From: Fictibacillus gelatini DSM 15865
GTDB taxonomy: Bacteria; Bacillota; Bacilli; Bacillales; Fictibacillaceae
Direction: 5' to 3'
Length of the DNA: 64,000 nucleotides
Assembly (NCBI RefSeq): GCF_000430745.1
Contig: NZ_KE387229.1
Location: forward strand, 1 to 64,000
Under the pieces are notes generated by a model. That model was not told the DNA's origin. It did not search any database and saw only the letters and a program-made list of their open reading frames with translations. Shown here one piece after another: positions 23,676 through 32,252 of the stretch. Position 1 is the first letter of the stretch; the number at the start of each line of letters is the position of its first letter. The translations under genes and the position numbers were made by a program.

Positions 23676-26132
23676 TCATTCGTTTGTATGGACATTTATT
23701 TCACCGGTAAATGTGTAGTCCAGATTGTGTGAGTCAACAGTTTTAATCGTATATCGATACACGCCATTGCCGACTGCATTTCCGGACTGATCCTTTCCAT
23801 CCCACGTAAAGGAGTGTTTGCCTTCGGATTGATCCATATCCGTTTCAATCGTCCGGATGACAGTTGCCTCATCACGAATCTCGATCGTCACTTTTCCTGC
23901 TTTTAATAGAGTATAGGCAGTCTCTGTGTTGCCTTGCGGAGTATAGTCTACGGACGGCGCTCCTTCGATGACGGGTGTCCGCCAATCTTCAAACGTGAAT
24001 GGGCCGCTTTTGACAGACGTTTCATTCCCGGCTTGATCTTTGATGTCCAACTCGAGTCGGTACGTTCCTTCGGCGGCAAATGTGCCCTTCTCCGTAGTTC
24101 CATCCCAGTTGAGGAAAACTGCCCCTGGTTGATAAGACTGATTGCTTATTAGCTTCTTTTCTTTTTCCCCTTGCTCGGATACAACATAAGCATTGACAAC
24201 ACTATTTTCATTGATCGTGGCTTTCGCTAGGAACAGTTGATTGCCATCTGCTTTAAAGAGGCTGGAATCAAGCGGCAATTTTGCTTTAGGCGCTTTTGAA
24301 TCGACCTTTACCTTTACTGTAGCACATCCTTTTCTCTTCAATGCGTCAACCAGGCTGAATTTAATCGTATATTCCCCGTCGCTCGCTTTATTCCCGCTCG
24401 CCGTTTTAAAATCCCATGATAATGAATGTTTCCCTTCCATGAAAACGCGGTCTTTCCAGATCGTTTTTACGACTTTGCCATTTTGGTCATTGATCGTTGC
24501 CGTAAGCTTTCCTTTTCTGCTCAATACAAATGGCACACTTGCCGTCTTTACCTTGTTCGGCGAAACGTATGCGGATGCAACTGTTGGCTTAATTGCTGGA
24601 AGCACTTGATCAACGACTTTTAGCTTGATGTTTTTATAAACGCTTTTCTTTCCATTTGTCACTTTCGCCCAAATCTCGTATGTTCCATTTGGCGCATAAT
24701 CCCCATCATTCGTTTTCCCGTCCCATGTAACGGTTTTTTTGCCTCCGGAAGAAGGTTTCTTGCTGATGATATTGCGAATGACATTTCCTTTTGAGTCTTT
24801 TACATAAACGGACACTTTTGTTTTTGCGACCGCATGGAACGAAATAGAAGCGGTATTTGTCCCTTTTATCGGAAAGCTCTTAACGGATGAAGACAGTCCG
24901 AAAAGTGGCGAAGGTGTGTTTGTCACCGCCTTATAAGCGTCCACTCTTCCATTTCCGTAATAATCATCTCTTCCTTTTGGCCCTAAATCAACCGTCGACT
25001 TTTTCAAAATGCCTTCTACCTGGGAAGGGGTTAAAAACGGATCTTTCGATAAAATTAAGGCTGCTGTTCCGGAAACTACTGGTGCTGCCATTGATGTTCC
25101 ACTCATTTCCTCGTAGGAATTCCCCGTCACTGTCGAATAAATATCTTCCCCGGGGGCTGCGAGGTCTATATACGAACCGTAATTGGAAAACCAGGTAATC
25201 CGGTCGGCATCGTTTGTCGCACTGACTCCCAGCACATGGTCAAGTGCTGCAGGATATGATTTCTTATACGTATCTTCATTTCCCGCTGCGGCAATGACAA
25301 TGACTCCTTTTGAATAGGCATAGTTGACCGCATAATCGATCACATAACTATAATCATAGCTTCCGAGACTTAAATTAATAATATCAGCGCCATGGTCTGC
25401 TGCATATTCGATGCCTCTGGCAATATCATAAAAATCAGCTTCGTTACCGACAAATACATTTACCGGCATAATATTCACTTTTGGCGCAAGACCGACCGTA
25501 CCTTTATTGTTCATGCTTGCGGCAATAATGCCAGCGACATGGGTAGCGTGTTTATCGAAAGGATACGACGTCTTTCCTGTTACCGCATTATACGGCTTGA
25601 CGATGCGACCTTTAAATTCGGGATGTGTTTTCTGAACACCTCCATCAACTACAGCAACCGTCACATTGGAAGCGCCTTTTGTTTCATTCCACGCTTTTGC
25701 TGCATTGATTTTTTTTAAAAACCATTGTTTCTTATACCCGGAATCTTTCGGGATATAGGCCCGTTTCACATGATAGTTTGGTTCTGCAAATTCAATAGCG
25801 GAGCTTTGAACAAGTCTAGTTGCCGCTAATTTTGCACTCATTTCTTTCGGCACGCTGACAAGTGAAAAGTCGCCCAACGTTAAGCTCGAAATCTCTTTCA
25901 AATGCAAGGTTTGAAAAAGCCGCTCTTTCTCATCATGCGTCGTTCCTTGTTTAAACTTAATGATGAGCTGGCCGCTGGCAAACTCCTTTTTCTTATCAAA
26001 CATCGCTTTCGTGCTATATTTTGAAACTTTTGGTTTCACAGTAATTTCATTCGCATGAGCAACCGAAACCGACACAAAAGAAAACAAGAAGAATAGAAAA
26101 ATAGATTTAATATAGTTCATCTCCGCCCTCAT
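23676..26132 (-). CDS. Secreted subtilisin-family (S8) protease with four FlgD-type Ig repeats
   Basis: The 818-residue protein has a signal peptide (about 5-28, ending VAHA) and a propeptide-like inhibitor segment (FASGQLIIKFKQGTTHDEK, about 51-120). The S8 domain (about 140-415) has a complete triad: Asp in VAVVDGGVQ (about 163), His in HATHVAGIIA (about 196), Ser in GTSMAAPVVSG (about 346), plus oxyanion Asn in AAAGNE. Four repeats of about 90 residues follow, each with a W-D-G/F-K/T core (VTWDGKTNDGDYAPNGTY, LSWDFKTASGNKASDGEY, LNWDGTTEKGTFAAEGTY, FTWDGKDQSGNAVGNGVY), the FlgD Ig-like fold. It is a secreted endopeptidase, probably wall-associated. Two ATGs are possible; 26132 has CGGAG six bases upstream. 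Confidence 0.9.
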   Translation of the reverse strand: MRAEMNYIKSIFLFFLFSFVSVSVAHANEITVKPKVSKYSTKAMFDKKKEFASGQLIIKFKQGTTHDEKERLFQTLHLKEISSLTLGDFSLVSVPKEMSAKLAATRLVQSSAIEFAEPNYHVKRAYIPKDSGYKKQWFLKKINAAKAWNETKGASNVTVAVVDGGVQKTHPEFKGRIVKPYNAVTGKTSYPFDKHATHVAGIIAASMNNKGTVGLAPKVNIMPVNVFVGNEADFYDIARGIEYAADHGADIINLSLGSYDYSYVIDYAVNYAYSKGVIVIAAAGNEDTYKKSYPAALDHVLGVSATNDADRITWFSNYGSYIDLAAPGEDIYSTVTGNSYEEMSGTSMAAPVVSGTAALILSKDPFLTPSQVEGILKKSTVDLGPKGRDDYYGNGRVDAYKAVTNTPSPLFGLSSSVKSFPIKGTNTASISFHAVAKTKVSVYVKDSKGNVIRNIISKKPSSGGKKTVTWDGKTNDGDYAPNGTYEIWAKVTNGKKSVYKNIKLKVVDQVLPAIKPTVASAYVSPNKVKTASVPFVLSRKGKLTATINDQNGKVVKTIWKDRVFMEGKHSLSWDFKTASGNKASDGEYTIKFSLVDALKRKGCATVKVKVDSKAPKAKLPLDSSLFKADGNQLFLAKATINENSVVNAYVVSEQGEKEKKLISNQSYQPGAVFLNWDGTTEKGTFAAEGTYRLELDIKDQAGNETSVKSGPFTFEDWRTPVIEGAPSVDYTPQGNTETAYTLLKAGKVTIEIRDEATVIRTIETDMDQSEGKHSFTWDGKDQSGNAVGNGVYRYTIKTVDSHNLDYTFTGEINVHTNE

Positions 26133-26322
26133 TTCTGTCTCCGACTAGGAATGTTATGTAATCTCATCTTACAGCGTTTATAAGGCTTTCGCTATTACTT
26201 TTTTACTATAAAAATAATTCGATTAACATTCGTTTTTTTGCGCTTCAACTATGTATTAAAGATCGGAAATAATATGTTATTTTTAAATTTAAGGATCAAT
26301 TGGAGAAAAAAGGAGGTGCACC

Positions 26323-26804
26323 ATGAAGAAATCGGAGAAAAGGAAGCTTTTTATCTTTATTACAGTAGTCATTTTAATCGTGGCAATTGGCGGTGCTTTC
26401 TGGTTTATACATAACAAAAAAGCCGAAGCTTACTGGAATACCCGAGATGGGAAGGTATCAGCACTGATGGAAAATGGAAAGCTGTCATTGCTAAGGATAA
26501 AGAGTCAGATCATGTTAGTTATTTTGGAAAAGCATACTGGTTAGGTGACAAAAAGGCAGTAGATAAAACCGATATAACCTTCCTTCAATTTAGGGTTAAT
26601 GGTAAGTACCATACAGGGGATAAACAGGAACGAACGAGTAAAAAAGAAATGAGAATATCTTTCCCGGATAATACTGGCTTTGTAGAAATGGAGCCTTATA
26701 AGACTATTAACAATAAAAAATTAGTGGTTTATTTGCATTGGAAACAAGACAATCAAATTCATAAAACTCAAATTCATTTAAAGAAAATAACGGGGAAAGA
26801 GTAG
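26323..26804 (+). pseudogene. Frameshifted gene for a membrane-anchored protein
   Basis: ATG 26323 lies behind AAAGGAGGTG and opens a frame with one TM helix (FIFITVVILIVAIGGAFWFI) and KAEAYWNTRDGK. After about residue 44 this frame becomes unrelated. From 26463 another frame carries the continuation (TDGKWKAVIAKDKESDHVSY, GKAYWLGDKKAV, RVNGKYHTGDKQE) to a TAG at 26804. A one-base indel near 26450-26462 would restore a protein of about 160 residues, one TM plus an extracytoplasmic domain. I do not recognise the family. Confidence 0.75.
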
Positions 26805-26952
26805 ACTTTGCTCTTTTCTCTTCCTCCAATAATCCTCTTTGGCGATTTGACATTCCTAATATAGTTAGTTCTAATTCTTCAATTACCAGCCCGCCTGCCA
26901 TGCAATGATAACAATTGTGGTCCAATAGAAAGTGATTAGTATTAAAGCTATG

Positions 26953-27174
26953 CTAATGCTCATGCAAGTTAAATCGAAACGACTTAATTTTATTTTTCTC
27001 CTGGTTAGAGCTATAAGCGAGCCCTGAAAAGATATAAGATAAGATGGCCCCAACCCAGTACCACAACATTGTTACTTCGTGATCCCAATAAGCCATTGAC
27101 TGAAACGATAGGCTGAAAATAAAACCGACAACTGATGCCAACAAAGAAAAGACGGTGATCGTTGAATTTTTCAT
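26953..27174 (-). CDS. Small two-TM membrane protein (73 aa)
   Basis: ATG 27174 lies nine bases after AAAGGTG. The protein has two hydrophobic helices (about 5-28 and 35-55) and a basic C-terminus (NQEKNKIKSFRF). No family is recognised. The ribosome site lies at the very edge of MITE-like element A, whose end is at 27191, so transcription must start within or beyond the repeat. A further 26-residue hydrophobic frame overlaps its stop (26963-26883) without a ribosome site. Confidence 0.55.
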   Translation of the reverse strand: MKNSTITVFSLLASVVGFIFSLSFQSMAYWDHEVTMLWYWVGAILSYIFSGLAYSSNQEKNKIKSFRFNLHEH

Positions 27175-27190
27175 GATTTAAAACACCTTT

Positions 27191-27605
27191 CTAGTGCCTC
27201 TTCTAGAAAAATAGTTTGGATTTCAGTAATAGAACATTCGTTATTTTAAGAACACTCGTTAGATCTGTGAAATGAGGAAAAACGATCACGAATCGTTACA
27301 TGATTTAAAATGATTTCGTTCTCAGACCATAAGTGCTCTTATTTAGACAATAAATCATCCGGTTTAGACAATAACATCTTACGTTTGGACAATAAGTGAA
27401 AAAAATACTCATTATATTGTCCGACTGAGGCCATTTATTGTCCGATAGTATCTATTTATTATCGGAAATCCACTGTTTATTGTCCAAATGCCATGAAAAT
27501 AGCACCACACTGAAGAAATTTGATCCTGTTTTTTGCTTCTAATTTTTTTTACAGGCGAAAATGGATTCTTGAAAATAAGAACTTTCTTAGCTGAAGGGGC
27601 ACTAG
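27191..27605. mobile_element. MITE-like element, copy A (complete)
   Basis: This 415-bp non-coding element runs from CTAGTGCC(T/C)CTTC to GAAGGGGCACTAG, inverted termini of about 13 bp. Its interior has four forward words (A/G)GAC(A/C)ATAA at 27324, 27345, 27366 and 27387, and four inverted words at 27414, 27435, 27456 and 27477 (TTATTGTCC type), every step 21 bp within each half. Copies B, C and D match closely. Confidence 0.85.
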
Positions 27606-27829
27606 CAAATTGGAATAACCGTTGTAACTAGTTATACTTCATTCCCCGTGTTCCGGATAGTACTATCTTTTTCTAGTACCCGAACTGGTGTTTCACAGTT
27701 AATACCTCCAAAACATCAAAATAGAATAATAAGGTATTATTTACAAACTTATACATATAGTGTTAAAATTATCTATAAACTGATAGTTTTTGTACTTAAT
27801 AGTAGAATTGTTGATTGGTGGGTGATCGT
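27606..27829. other. Leader of the L,D-transpeptidase gene
   Basis: No gene. TTTACA (27740) and TAAAAT (27764) with an 18-bp spacer form a plausible sigma-A promoter about 60 bp before the start. Nothing else was recognised. Confidence 0.35.
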
Positions 27830-28375
27830 TTGAATTTAAAAAAGGCACTTACTGTTACCTTTTTGGCTACTGCCGTTTTATGTGGAGGGGCGACATCTAA
27901 TGCCAGTGCAAAGTCAAATAAAGACTTGATCATCATTAACAAAACTTATAATAAACTTGCTTTCTTCCATAATGGCAAAATGAGATTAGTAGCCTCTGTT
28001 GCGACCGGAAGAAAACCTTCTTATACTCCCGAAGGAAAGTTCAAAATCGTCAACAAAATCAAAAACAGGCCGTATTATAAGGGGCATATAAAAGGGGGCG
28101 ACCCAAGAAACCCATTAGGCGACCGGTGGCTGGGCTTAAATGCCCGTGGTACGTGGGGAACGACATACGCGATTCATGGAAACAATAATTCCAAATCCAT
28201 TGGAAAATACGTGAGCGGGGGCTGTATCCGGATGTACAATAAAGAAGTTAGATGGCTGTTCAGCCAAGTATCCGTTGGCACACCGGTTTACATAACAAGC
28301 TCTTATCAATCATTTAAGGCACTGGCTAAAAAATACCATTACAAATTTAAAGGTTATGCCCTTCATCAATCATAA
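27830..28375 (+). CDS. L,D-transpeptidase (YkuD domain), secreted
   Basis: TTG at 27830 follows GGTGGGTGAT and places the signal peptide at the start (KKALTVTFLATAVLCGG, cleavage near SNASA); the earlier TTG/GTG codons overlap the ribosome site. The 181-residue protein is a single YkuD domain: IIINKTYNKLAFFHNGKM, ATGRKPSYTPEGKF, and the catalytic signature IHGNNN...SGGCIRMYNKE with His and Cys. It forms 3-3 peptidoglycan cross-links or acts in spore-coat/cortex assembly. There is no LysM domain. Monocistronic with its own terminator. Confidence 0.9.
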   Translation: MNLKKALTVTFLATAVLCGGATSNASAKSNKDLIIINKTYNKLAFFHNGKMRLVASVATGRKPSYTPEGKFKIVNKIKNRPYYKGHIKGGDPRNPLGDRWLGLNARGTWGTTYAIHGNNNSKSIGKYVSGGCIRMYNKEVRWLFSQVSVGTPVYITSSYQSFKALAKKYHYKFKGYALHQS

Positions 28376-28383
28376 AAAATAAG

Positions 28384-28421
28384 AACCCCGAAATCGTCTT
28401 AAATAGCGAAGTTCGGGGTTT
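28384..28421 (+). terminator. Terminator of the L,D-transpeptidase gene
   Basis: Stem AACCCCGAA / TTCGGGGTT with a 19-base loop. Confidence 0.75.
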
Positions 28422-28489
28422 AACCGTGGCAAAAAAAGTATTTTGCTTTTCAATATTTCTATATCTTTATCCACGTTACGGTTGAAATA

Positions 28490-28512
28490 GCCCGGCGAAC
28501 GTATCGCCGGGC
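28490..28512. terminator. Hairpin downstream of ywgA
   Basis: GCCCGGCGA / TCGCCGGGC six bases after the ywgA stop. It has a T-rich tail on the plus strand and a weaker one on the minus strand; probably bidirectional. Confidence 0.6.
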
Positions 28513-28518
28513 TTTCCT

Positions 28519-29022
28519 TTACTGCTTTATTTCCTTCAGTTTTTCAATGTAGGCATAGCCTTGCTGAATTTCTTCATCGGTATATTTTTGCTTCGGTTTC
28601 AACGTGTGAATCTTTGTTTTCACTTCATCAACGGATAAGTGGAAGAAGAAAAGAATCGTTGATACGAGCTCCAAAAACCGGGACGACTGCTCATTCATGG
28701 AGCGGACGCATTCCTTTAGCTTCGGGATGTCCTTTCCGTACTGTTCTAAAAAGTTTTCGCCTTCTGCATTCAAGGAATAGCGATATTGCGAATAGCCGCT
28801 CACTTTTTCTTTCGTTTCTTCAATCAATCCAAGATTGCACAATTCTTCAATGCGAAGCGTCAGTTCTTCCGAATAAGGGCCGTAAAAATGAAACTGGTAC
28901 TTCTCCTGGAACGGAAAGTCCAATTTCTTCGCGATATAGACCATTTTTTGCAGCTTTTTCCGCCCGACGATTTCACCAGCTTCTTTAATCACCTTAACAA
29001 CTTTGAGGTGATCTTCAAACAT
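28519..29022 (-). CDS. ywgA: YwgA family protein
   Basis: The 167-residue protein matches YwgA: VGRKKLQKMVYIAKKLDFPF followed by FHFYGPYSEELTLRIEEL, a winged-helix-like fold also seen in PanA-type antitoxin-like regulators. The C-terminal half is helical. The ATG at 29022 lies behind AAGGGGGAG. The gene is 19 bp downstream of ywfO and cotranscribed with it, as in B. subtilis. The function is unknown; a regulatory or protein-binding role is only inference. Confidence 0.85.
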   Translation of the reverse strand: MFEDHLKVVKVIKEAGEIVGRKKLQKMVYIAKKLDFPFQEKYQFHFYGPYSEELTLRIEELCNLGLIEETKEKVSGYSQYRYSLNAEGENFLEQYGKDIPKLKECVRSMNEQSSRFLELVSTILFFFHLSVDEVKTKIHTLKPKQKYTDEEIQQGYAYIEKLKEIKQ

Positions 29023-29041
29023 AGCCGCTCCCCCTTACCAA

Positions 29042-30328
29042 TTATTTTCTATGTAACATTTCTTTAATTTTATTTTTCAATGGCACATTCTCTATTTTTT
29101 CAATCAAGTCTAAAGGATAATAGAGCTTATGATCCGTTCTCCGTTTCCCAGAAATCGCCTCCACCACATCTGACTCTCTGGAAAGCTCGGCAATGTCCCC
29201 ATTCGGTTTCACTAATTGGATCGGCAATCGCTCTTCCTGCTCCCCGGGACGGTAAAAATCGTAGGGCAAGTCAGAAGAGGAGTCCTGGACAAGATAATAC
29301 TCCGGATCGATGCCCGCTTCCTTGAAAAGTTCCTTTAATTGATAGGCGTCGGCCATCGGCACCATTTCTGTATATTTAAATAGTTTGCGATTTAAGAAAC
29401 GGGTACATAAATCTTGTAAAATTTCATCCTTTTCATCAAGCCAAATTTGAAAGTAATATTGCATTACGCCTTCATCAAGTCGAATATAGTCGTCTAGTGG
29501 CATTTTACCACGAAAAATCGATTCAAAATGTGATAAATCTTTTTCAAATTGATAGCCGTTCATGTACAATTCCTTCGCTCTGTGCAGAATTTTCCTTAAA
29601 ATCACTTCTGCGCCCCGCGTCACCGGGTGGAAATATACTTGCCAATACATCTGGTAGCGGCTCATAATATAGTCCTCCACCGCATGCATTCCGCTTGATT
29701 TGAAAACGACCCCGTCATCTGTCGGGCGCATGACGCGCAAAATCCGCTCGATGTCGAAATTCCCATAGCTTACCCCTGTAAAATAGGCATCACGCAATAA
29801 ATAATCCATCCGATCCGCATCGATCTGGCTGGAAATTAAACTGACGACAAGCTTGTTCGGATACGTTTTTGCAATGACATCGGCCACTTTTTCGGGAAAG
29901 TCTTCTCCCTCCAGGCGAAGCACTTGATTGACCTCCGTTTCCCCGAGCAAAATATCGCGTGTAAAGTCTTCGTGATCAACCTGGAATACTTTTTCAAAAG
30001 AATGGGAGAACGGCCCGTGTCCTACATCATGAAGCAGCGCGGCACATAAAACGAGCATTCTTTCATCAGGATTCCAATCGGATCTTTCCTGAAAGATGTT
30101 CATGATCCGTCTCGTAATTTCATAGACACCGAGAGAATGGCTGAACCGGCTGTGCTCCGCTCCGTGAAAGGTCAAATACGTCGTCCCAAGCTGGCGAATC
30201 CGTCTGAGGCGCTGAAACTCCCTTGTCCCAATCAACCGCCAAATAAGCTCGTCACGTACATGAATGTAGCGATGGACAGGATCTTTAAATACTTTTTCTT
30301 CATGTAGCTTTCCAAGTGTCCTGGTCAT
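29042..30328 (-). CDS. ywfO: HD-domain phosphohydrolase (YwfO)
   Basis: This 428-residue cytoplasmic protein belongs to the SAMHD1/dGTPase-like HD group. It has EFQRLRRIRQLGTTYLTFHG, HSRFSHSLGVYEITRRI (first His), LLHDVGHGPFSHSFE (the HD pair) and SSQIDADRMDYLLRD (last Asp). The metal-binding set H...HD...D is complete. The B. subtilis homologue YwfO is a nucleotide phosphohydrolase-like protein whose cellular role is unclear. The ATG at 30328 lies behind AAGGAG. It heads the ywfO-ywgA pair. Confidence 0.9.
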   Translation of the reverse strand: MTRTLGKLHEEKVFKDPVHRYIHVRDELIWRLIGTREFQRLRRIRQLGTTYLTFHGAEHSRFSHSLGVYEITRRIMNIFQERSDWNPDERMLVLCAALLHDVGHGPFSHSFEKVFQVDHEDFTRDILLGETEVNQVLRLEGEDFPEKVADVIAKTYPNKLVVSLISSQIDADRMDYLLRDAYFTGVSYGNFDIERILRVMRPTDDGVVFKSSGMHAVEDYIMSRYQMYWQVYFHPVTRGAEVILRKILHRAKELYMNGYQFEKDLSHFESIFRGKMPLDDYIRLDEGVMQYYFQIWLDEKDEILQDLCTRFLNRKLFKYTEMVPMADAYQLKELFKEAGIDPEYYLVQDSSSDLPYDFYRPGEQEERLPIQLVKPNGDIAELSRESDVVEAISGKRRTDHKLYYPLDLIEKIENVPLKNKIKEMLHRK

Positions 30329-30361
30329 AAGTGGGGATCTCCTTCAACTCGTTTAAAAAAA

Positions 30362-30395
30362 GAAAAGCCTTCTACATGTTTCTACATAGAAGGGC
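30362..30395 (-). terminator. Terminator upstream of ywfO
   Basis: Stem GCCTTCTA / TAGAAGGGC with a T-rich tail on the minus strand, ending transcription that arrives from the small gene at 30623-30784. Confidence 0.7.
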
Positions 30396-30581
30396 AATCA
30401 TGTTGTTTTTTCTACTCTGCTCTTTTATTTTATTCCTTTTCGATTCACTTCTCAAATAGAATTTTTTTTCGGACCGGAGTTAACATCGGATTAAAAATAA
30501 TGGGTACCGATTATCCTCCAATTTATTAGGGTTTTTAATTCTTAGAGGGGCTAATTTATTGGCATGGCTTCCGAAACTGGA

Positions 30582-30638
30582 TTCTTATTTTCAAGAATAA
30601 ATTTTCGCCTATAAAAACGAAATCATTTTAAAAGCTCT
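30582..30638 (-). repeat. Relic of the MITE-like element lacking its internal arrays
   Basis: TTCTTATTTTCAAGAAT and ATTTTCGCCT-TAAAAA at 30583-30618 match the reverse complement of the right end of copies A, B and D with about three differences. This joins directly to ACGAAATCATTTTAAA, which matches the reverse complement of the left arm just outside the word arrays. The 160-bp array core is missing. Confidence 0.65.
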
Positions 30639-30784
30639 TTAAACTTGAAAACAATTATTATCAATAAAATAATGCTTACTATCCAAAAATATGAAGGAAG
30701 ATGATCTTTTATATTCCAAAAACAGAAGAAAATTAACAAAAGAGTGTAAACAATGATATCCAACATTACTTTTTTCTTAGACAT
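30623..30784 (-). CDS. Small two-TM membrane protein (53 aa)
   Basis: ATG 30784 lies behind GGGGGAGACATA, giving 53 residues: MSKKKVMLD, then two hydrophobic helices (IIVYTLLLIFFCFW and FWIVSIILLIIIVF) and KFKELLK. The longer open frame to 30871 has no ribosome site. The last codons and the TGA fall inside a MITE relic, so the original C-terminus may have been replaced. No family is recognised. Confidence 0.6.
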   Translation of the reverse strand: MSKKKVMLDIIVYTLLLIFFCFWNIKDHLPSYFWIVSIILLIIIVFKFKELLK

Positions 30785-30852
30785 TATGTCTCCCCCATTC
30801 ATAGTTGAATTCCTAAATATACGGAAGAAGACTACCTTCACCTTCCAGACGA

Positions 30853-30932
30853 CCCAAAAATATTTTAGCACCGCAGGGGGGTTTTTTTAATACAGAATCC
30901 TGGTCATAGCCTGGAGTTTTCTTTTCCGCACA
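30853..30932. repeat. Relic of the IS200-element left end
   Basis: The 17-base block CCAAAAATATTTTAGCA, then the GGGTTTTTTTAATAC segment, a degenerate version of the CCTAGG hairpin and GTTTTCTTTTCC match 10708-10800 in order. The rest of the element is absent. Confidence 0.65.
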
Positions 30933-30961
30933 AAAGCCGGACGCATTAAATAGCGACCGGC
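30933..30961 (-). terminator. Terminator of the 102-aa membrane protein gene
   Basis: GCCGG / CCGGC stem with a 16-base loop and a CTTTTGT tail on the minus strand, 14 bp after the stop codon. Confidence 0.55.
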
Positions 30962-30974
30962 TCTACTGATAATC

Positions 30975-31283
30975 TTAAGATTCACTCGGCTCAGTTTTAT
31001 GGCTCTGTGCGGCATCGATCATTAAGATGATCCCCGTTATAAGGTGAAGAATCATCCCTACGAATGGAATCCATGCCAGACAATTGGTAACAATACCCAA
31101 TATACTTCCATGCTTTGCAGCTCTTTCATTTGATGAAAACACGAGTGTGATAATGTGAAGGACGAGCATAATCCCCAGTGGAACCCAGGCAAGACTAACA
31201 ACAATTAATCCTCCTAACACGGGGATTCCCAATAAGATTTCTAATGCCCCTGTCACCCATTTTAAAATTCTTGAAGTGCTCAA
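30975..31283 (-). CDS. Small integral membrane protein (102 aa, three to four TM)
   Basis: TTG 31283 lies eight bases after GAGGGGG. The protein has Gly-rich hydrophobic helices: ALEILLGIPVLGGLIVVSLA, LGIMLVLHIITLVF, SILGIVTNCLAWIPFVGM and LHLITGIILMIDA. The tail is polar (HKTEPSES). It resembles short DUF4064-like or bacteriocin-immunity-like membrane proteins, but I do not assign a family. Single gene with its own terminator. Confidence 0.7.
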   Translation of the reverse strand: MSTSRILKWVTGALEILLGIPVLGGLIVVSLAWVPLGIMLVLHIITLVFSSNERAAKHGSILGIVTNCLAWIPFVGMILHLITGIILMIDAAQSHKTEPSES

Positions 31284-31448
31284 ATCACTAACCCCCTCTT
31301 ATAAAAGTAAGACATACATCACAGTATATGGAGGATAGTGTTTTTGAATGTTCTTTTTTTGTCGCCGATTTTTTTCATTGGATGGTGAAATTAGATCGAA
31401 AAAGCTATACTGTAAGTAGATACGTTTACATGCAGGAGGATTTTTGCT

Positions 31449-32252
31449 TTGGAAGAAAAAAGTCAAGAAAAAAACGGCCAGGCCTGGAATGCAAAATCAT
31501 ATGATGCCTGGGTTAATCGTTTCGGGATGCCGCATGAGGCAGCTGAAAAAATTAAAAAAGATCCATTAAAAAGGCTTGAGCCGCTAGATCAATATATTGG
31601 CAATGTAAATGGGAAAAAGGTGTGCAATCTTCTCGGCTCCCATGGCAGCAAAGCCGTTGCGCTCGCACTTCTTGGAGCCGATGTGACGGTGATTGACATT
31701 TCCGAATCGAATAGCCGGTATGCAGGGGAGCTTGCGGATAGCGCCAATGTCTCCATTCGCTATGTCGTTCAGGATGTGCTGAACTTGCCCGAAGATGAGC
31801 TAACGGGTGACTATGATCTTGTTTTTACGGAACTCGGGATACTGCACTACTTTACAGATCTCACCCCATTTTTCCAGGTCGTTTCGCGGTTGTTGAAGGC
31901 AGGGGGGAAGCTTGTTCTGCAAGATTTCCATCCCGTATCGACTAAATTGATTACGTCACAGGGGAGGAGCCAGGCCGTCCGGAAGCATAAAGTGACGGGA
32001 AACTATTTTGATACGGCACTTGAAGTAACGGAAGTCGCCTATTCGAAGTTTTTGCCAGAATTGCGCTATGCGACGGCGGAAGAACGAAAACCATTTCAAG
32101 TGAGCTTGCGCAAATGGACGTTAGGGGAAATTGTAACTGCGATCGGCAAAGAACGATTATGGATCCAGACGCTTGTTGAAGAGTCTCACCGTGAAGAATT
32201 CGACCGTGGCATTCCAAAAACTTTTATTATCGTAGCGGAGAAATTAGTATGA
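31449..32252 (+). CDS. Class I SAM-dependent methyltransferase
   Basis: TTG 31449 lies nine bases after GGAGG. The 267-residue protein has the Rossmann methyltransferase motifs: motif [21 protein letters not shown], post-[15 protein letters not shown], motif [17 protein letters not shown] and motif [18 protein letters not shown]. The glycine loop is LGSHGS rather than GxGxG. The substrate cannot be told. Its last codon overlaps lipL by four bases (ATGA), so the two are translationally coupled. Confidence 0.85.
   Translation: MEEKSQEKNGQAWNAKSYDAWVNRFGMPHEAAEKIKKDPLKRLEPLDQYIGNVNGKKVCNLLGSHGSKAVALALLGADVTVIDISESNSRYAGELADSANVSIRYVVQDVLNLPEDELTGDYDLVFTELGILHYFTDLTPFFQVVSRLLKAGGKLVLQDFHPVSTKLITSQGRSQAVRKHKVTGNYFDTALEVTEVAYSKFLPELRYATAEERKPFQVSLRKWTLGEIVTAIGKERLWIQTLVEESHREEFDRGIPKTFIIVAEKLV

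Noticed and set aside
26883-26963. 26-codon hydrophobic frame overlapping the stop of the 73-aa membrane protein gene
   Set aside because: No ribosome site and no family; overlap alone is not enough.
27324-27485. Plasmid-type replication iterons
   Set aside because: No replication initiator gene is near, four copies occur in 30 kb, and the words are inverted around a centre inside an element with terminal repeats.
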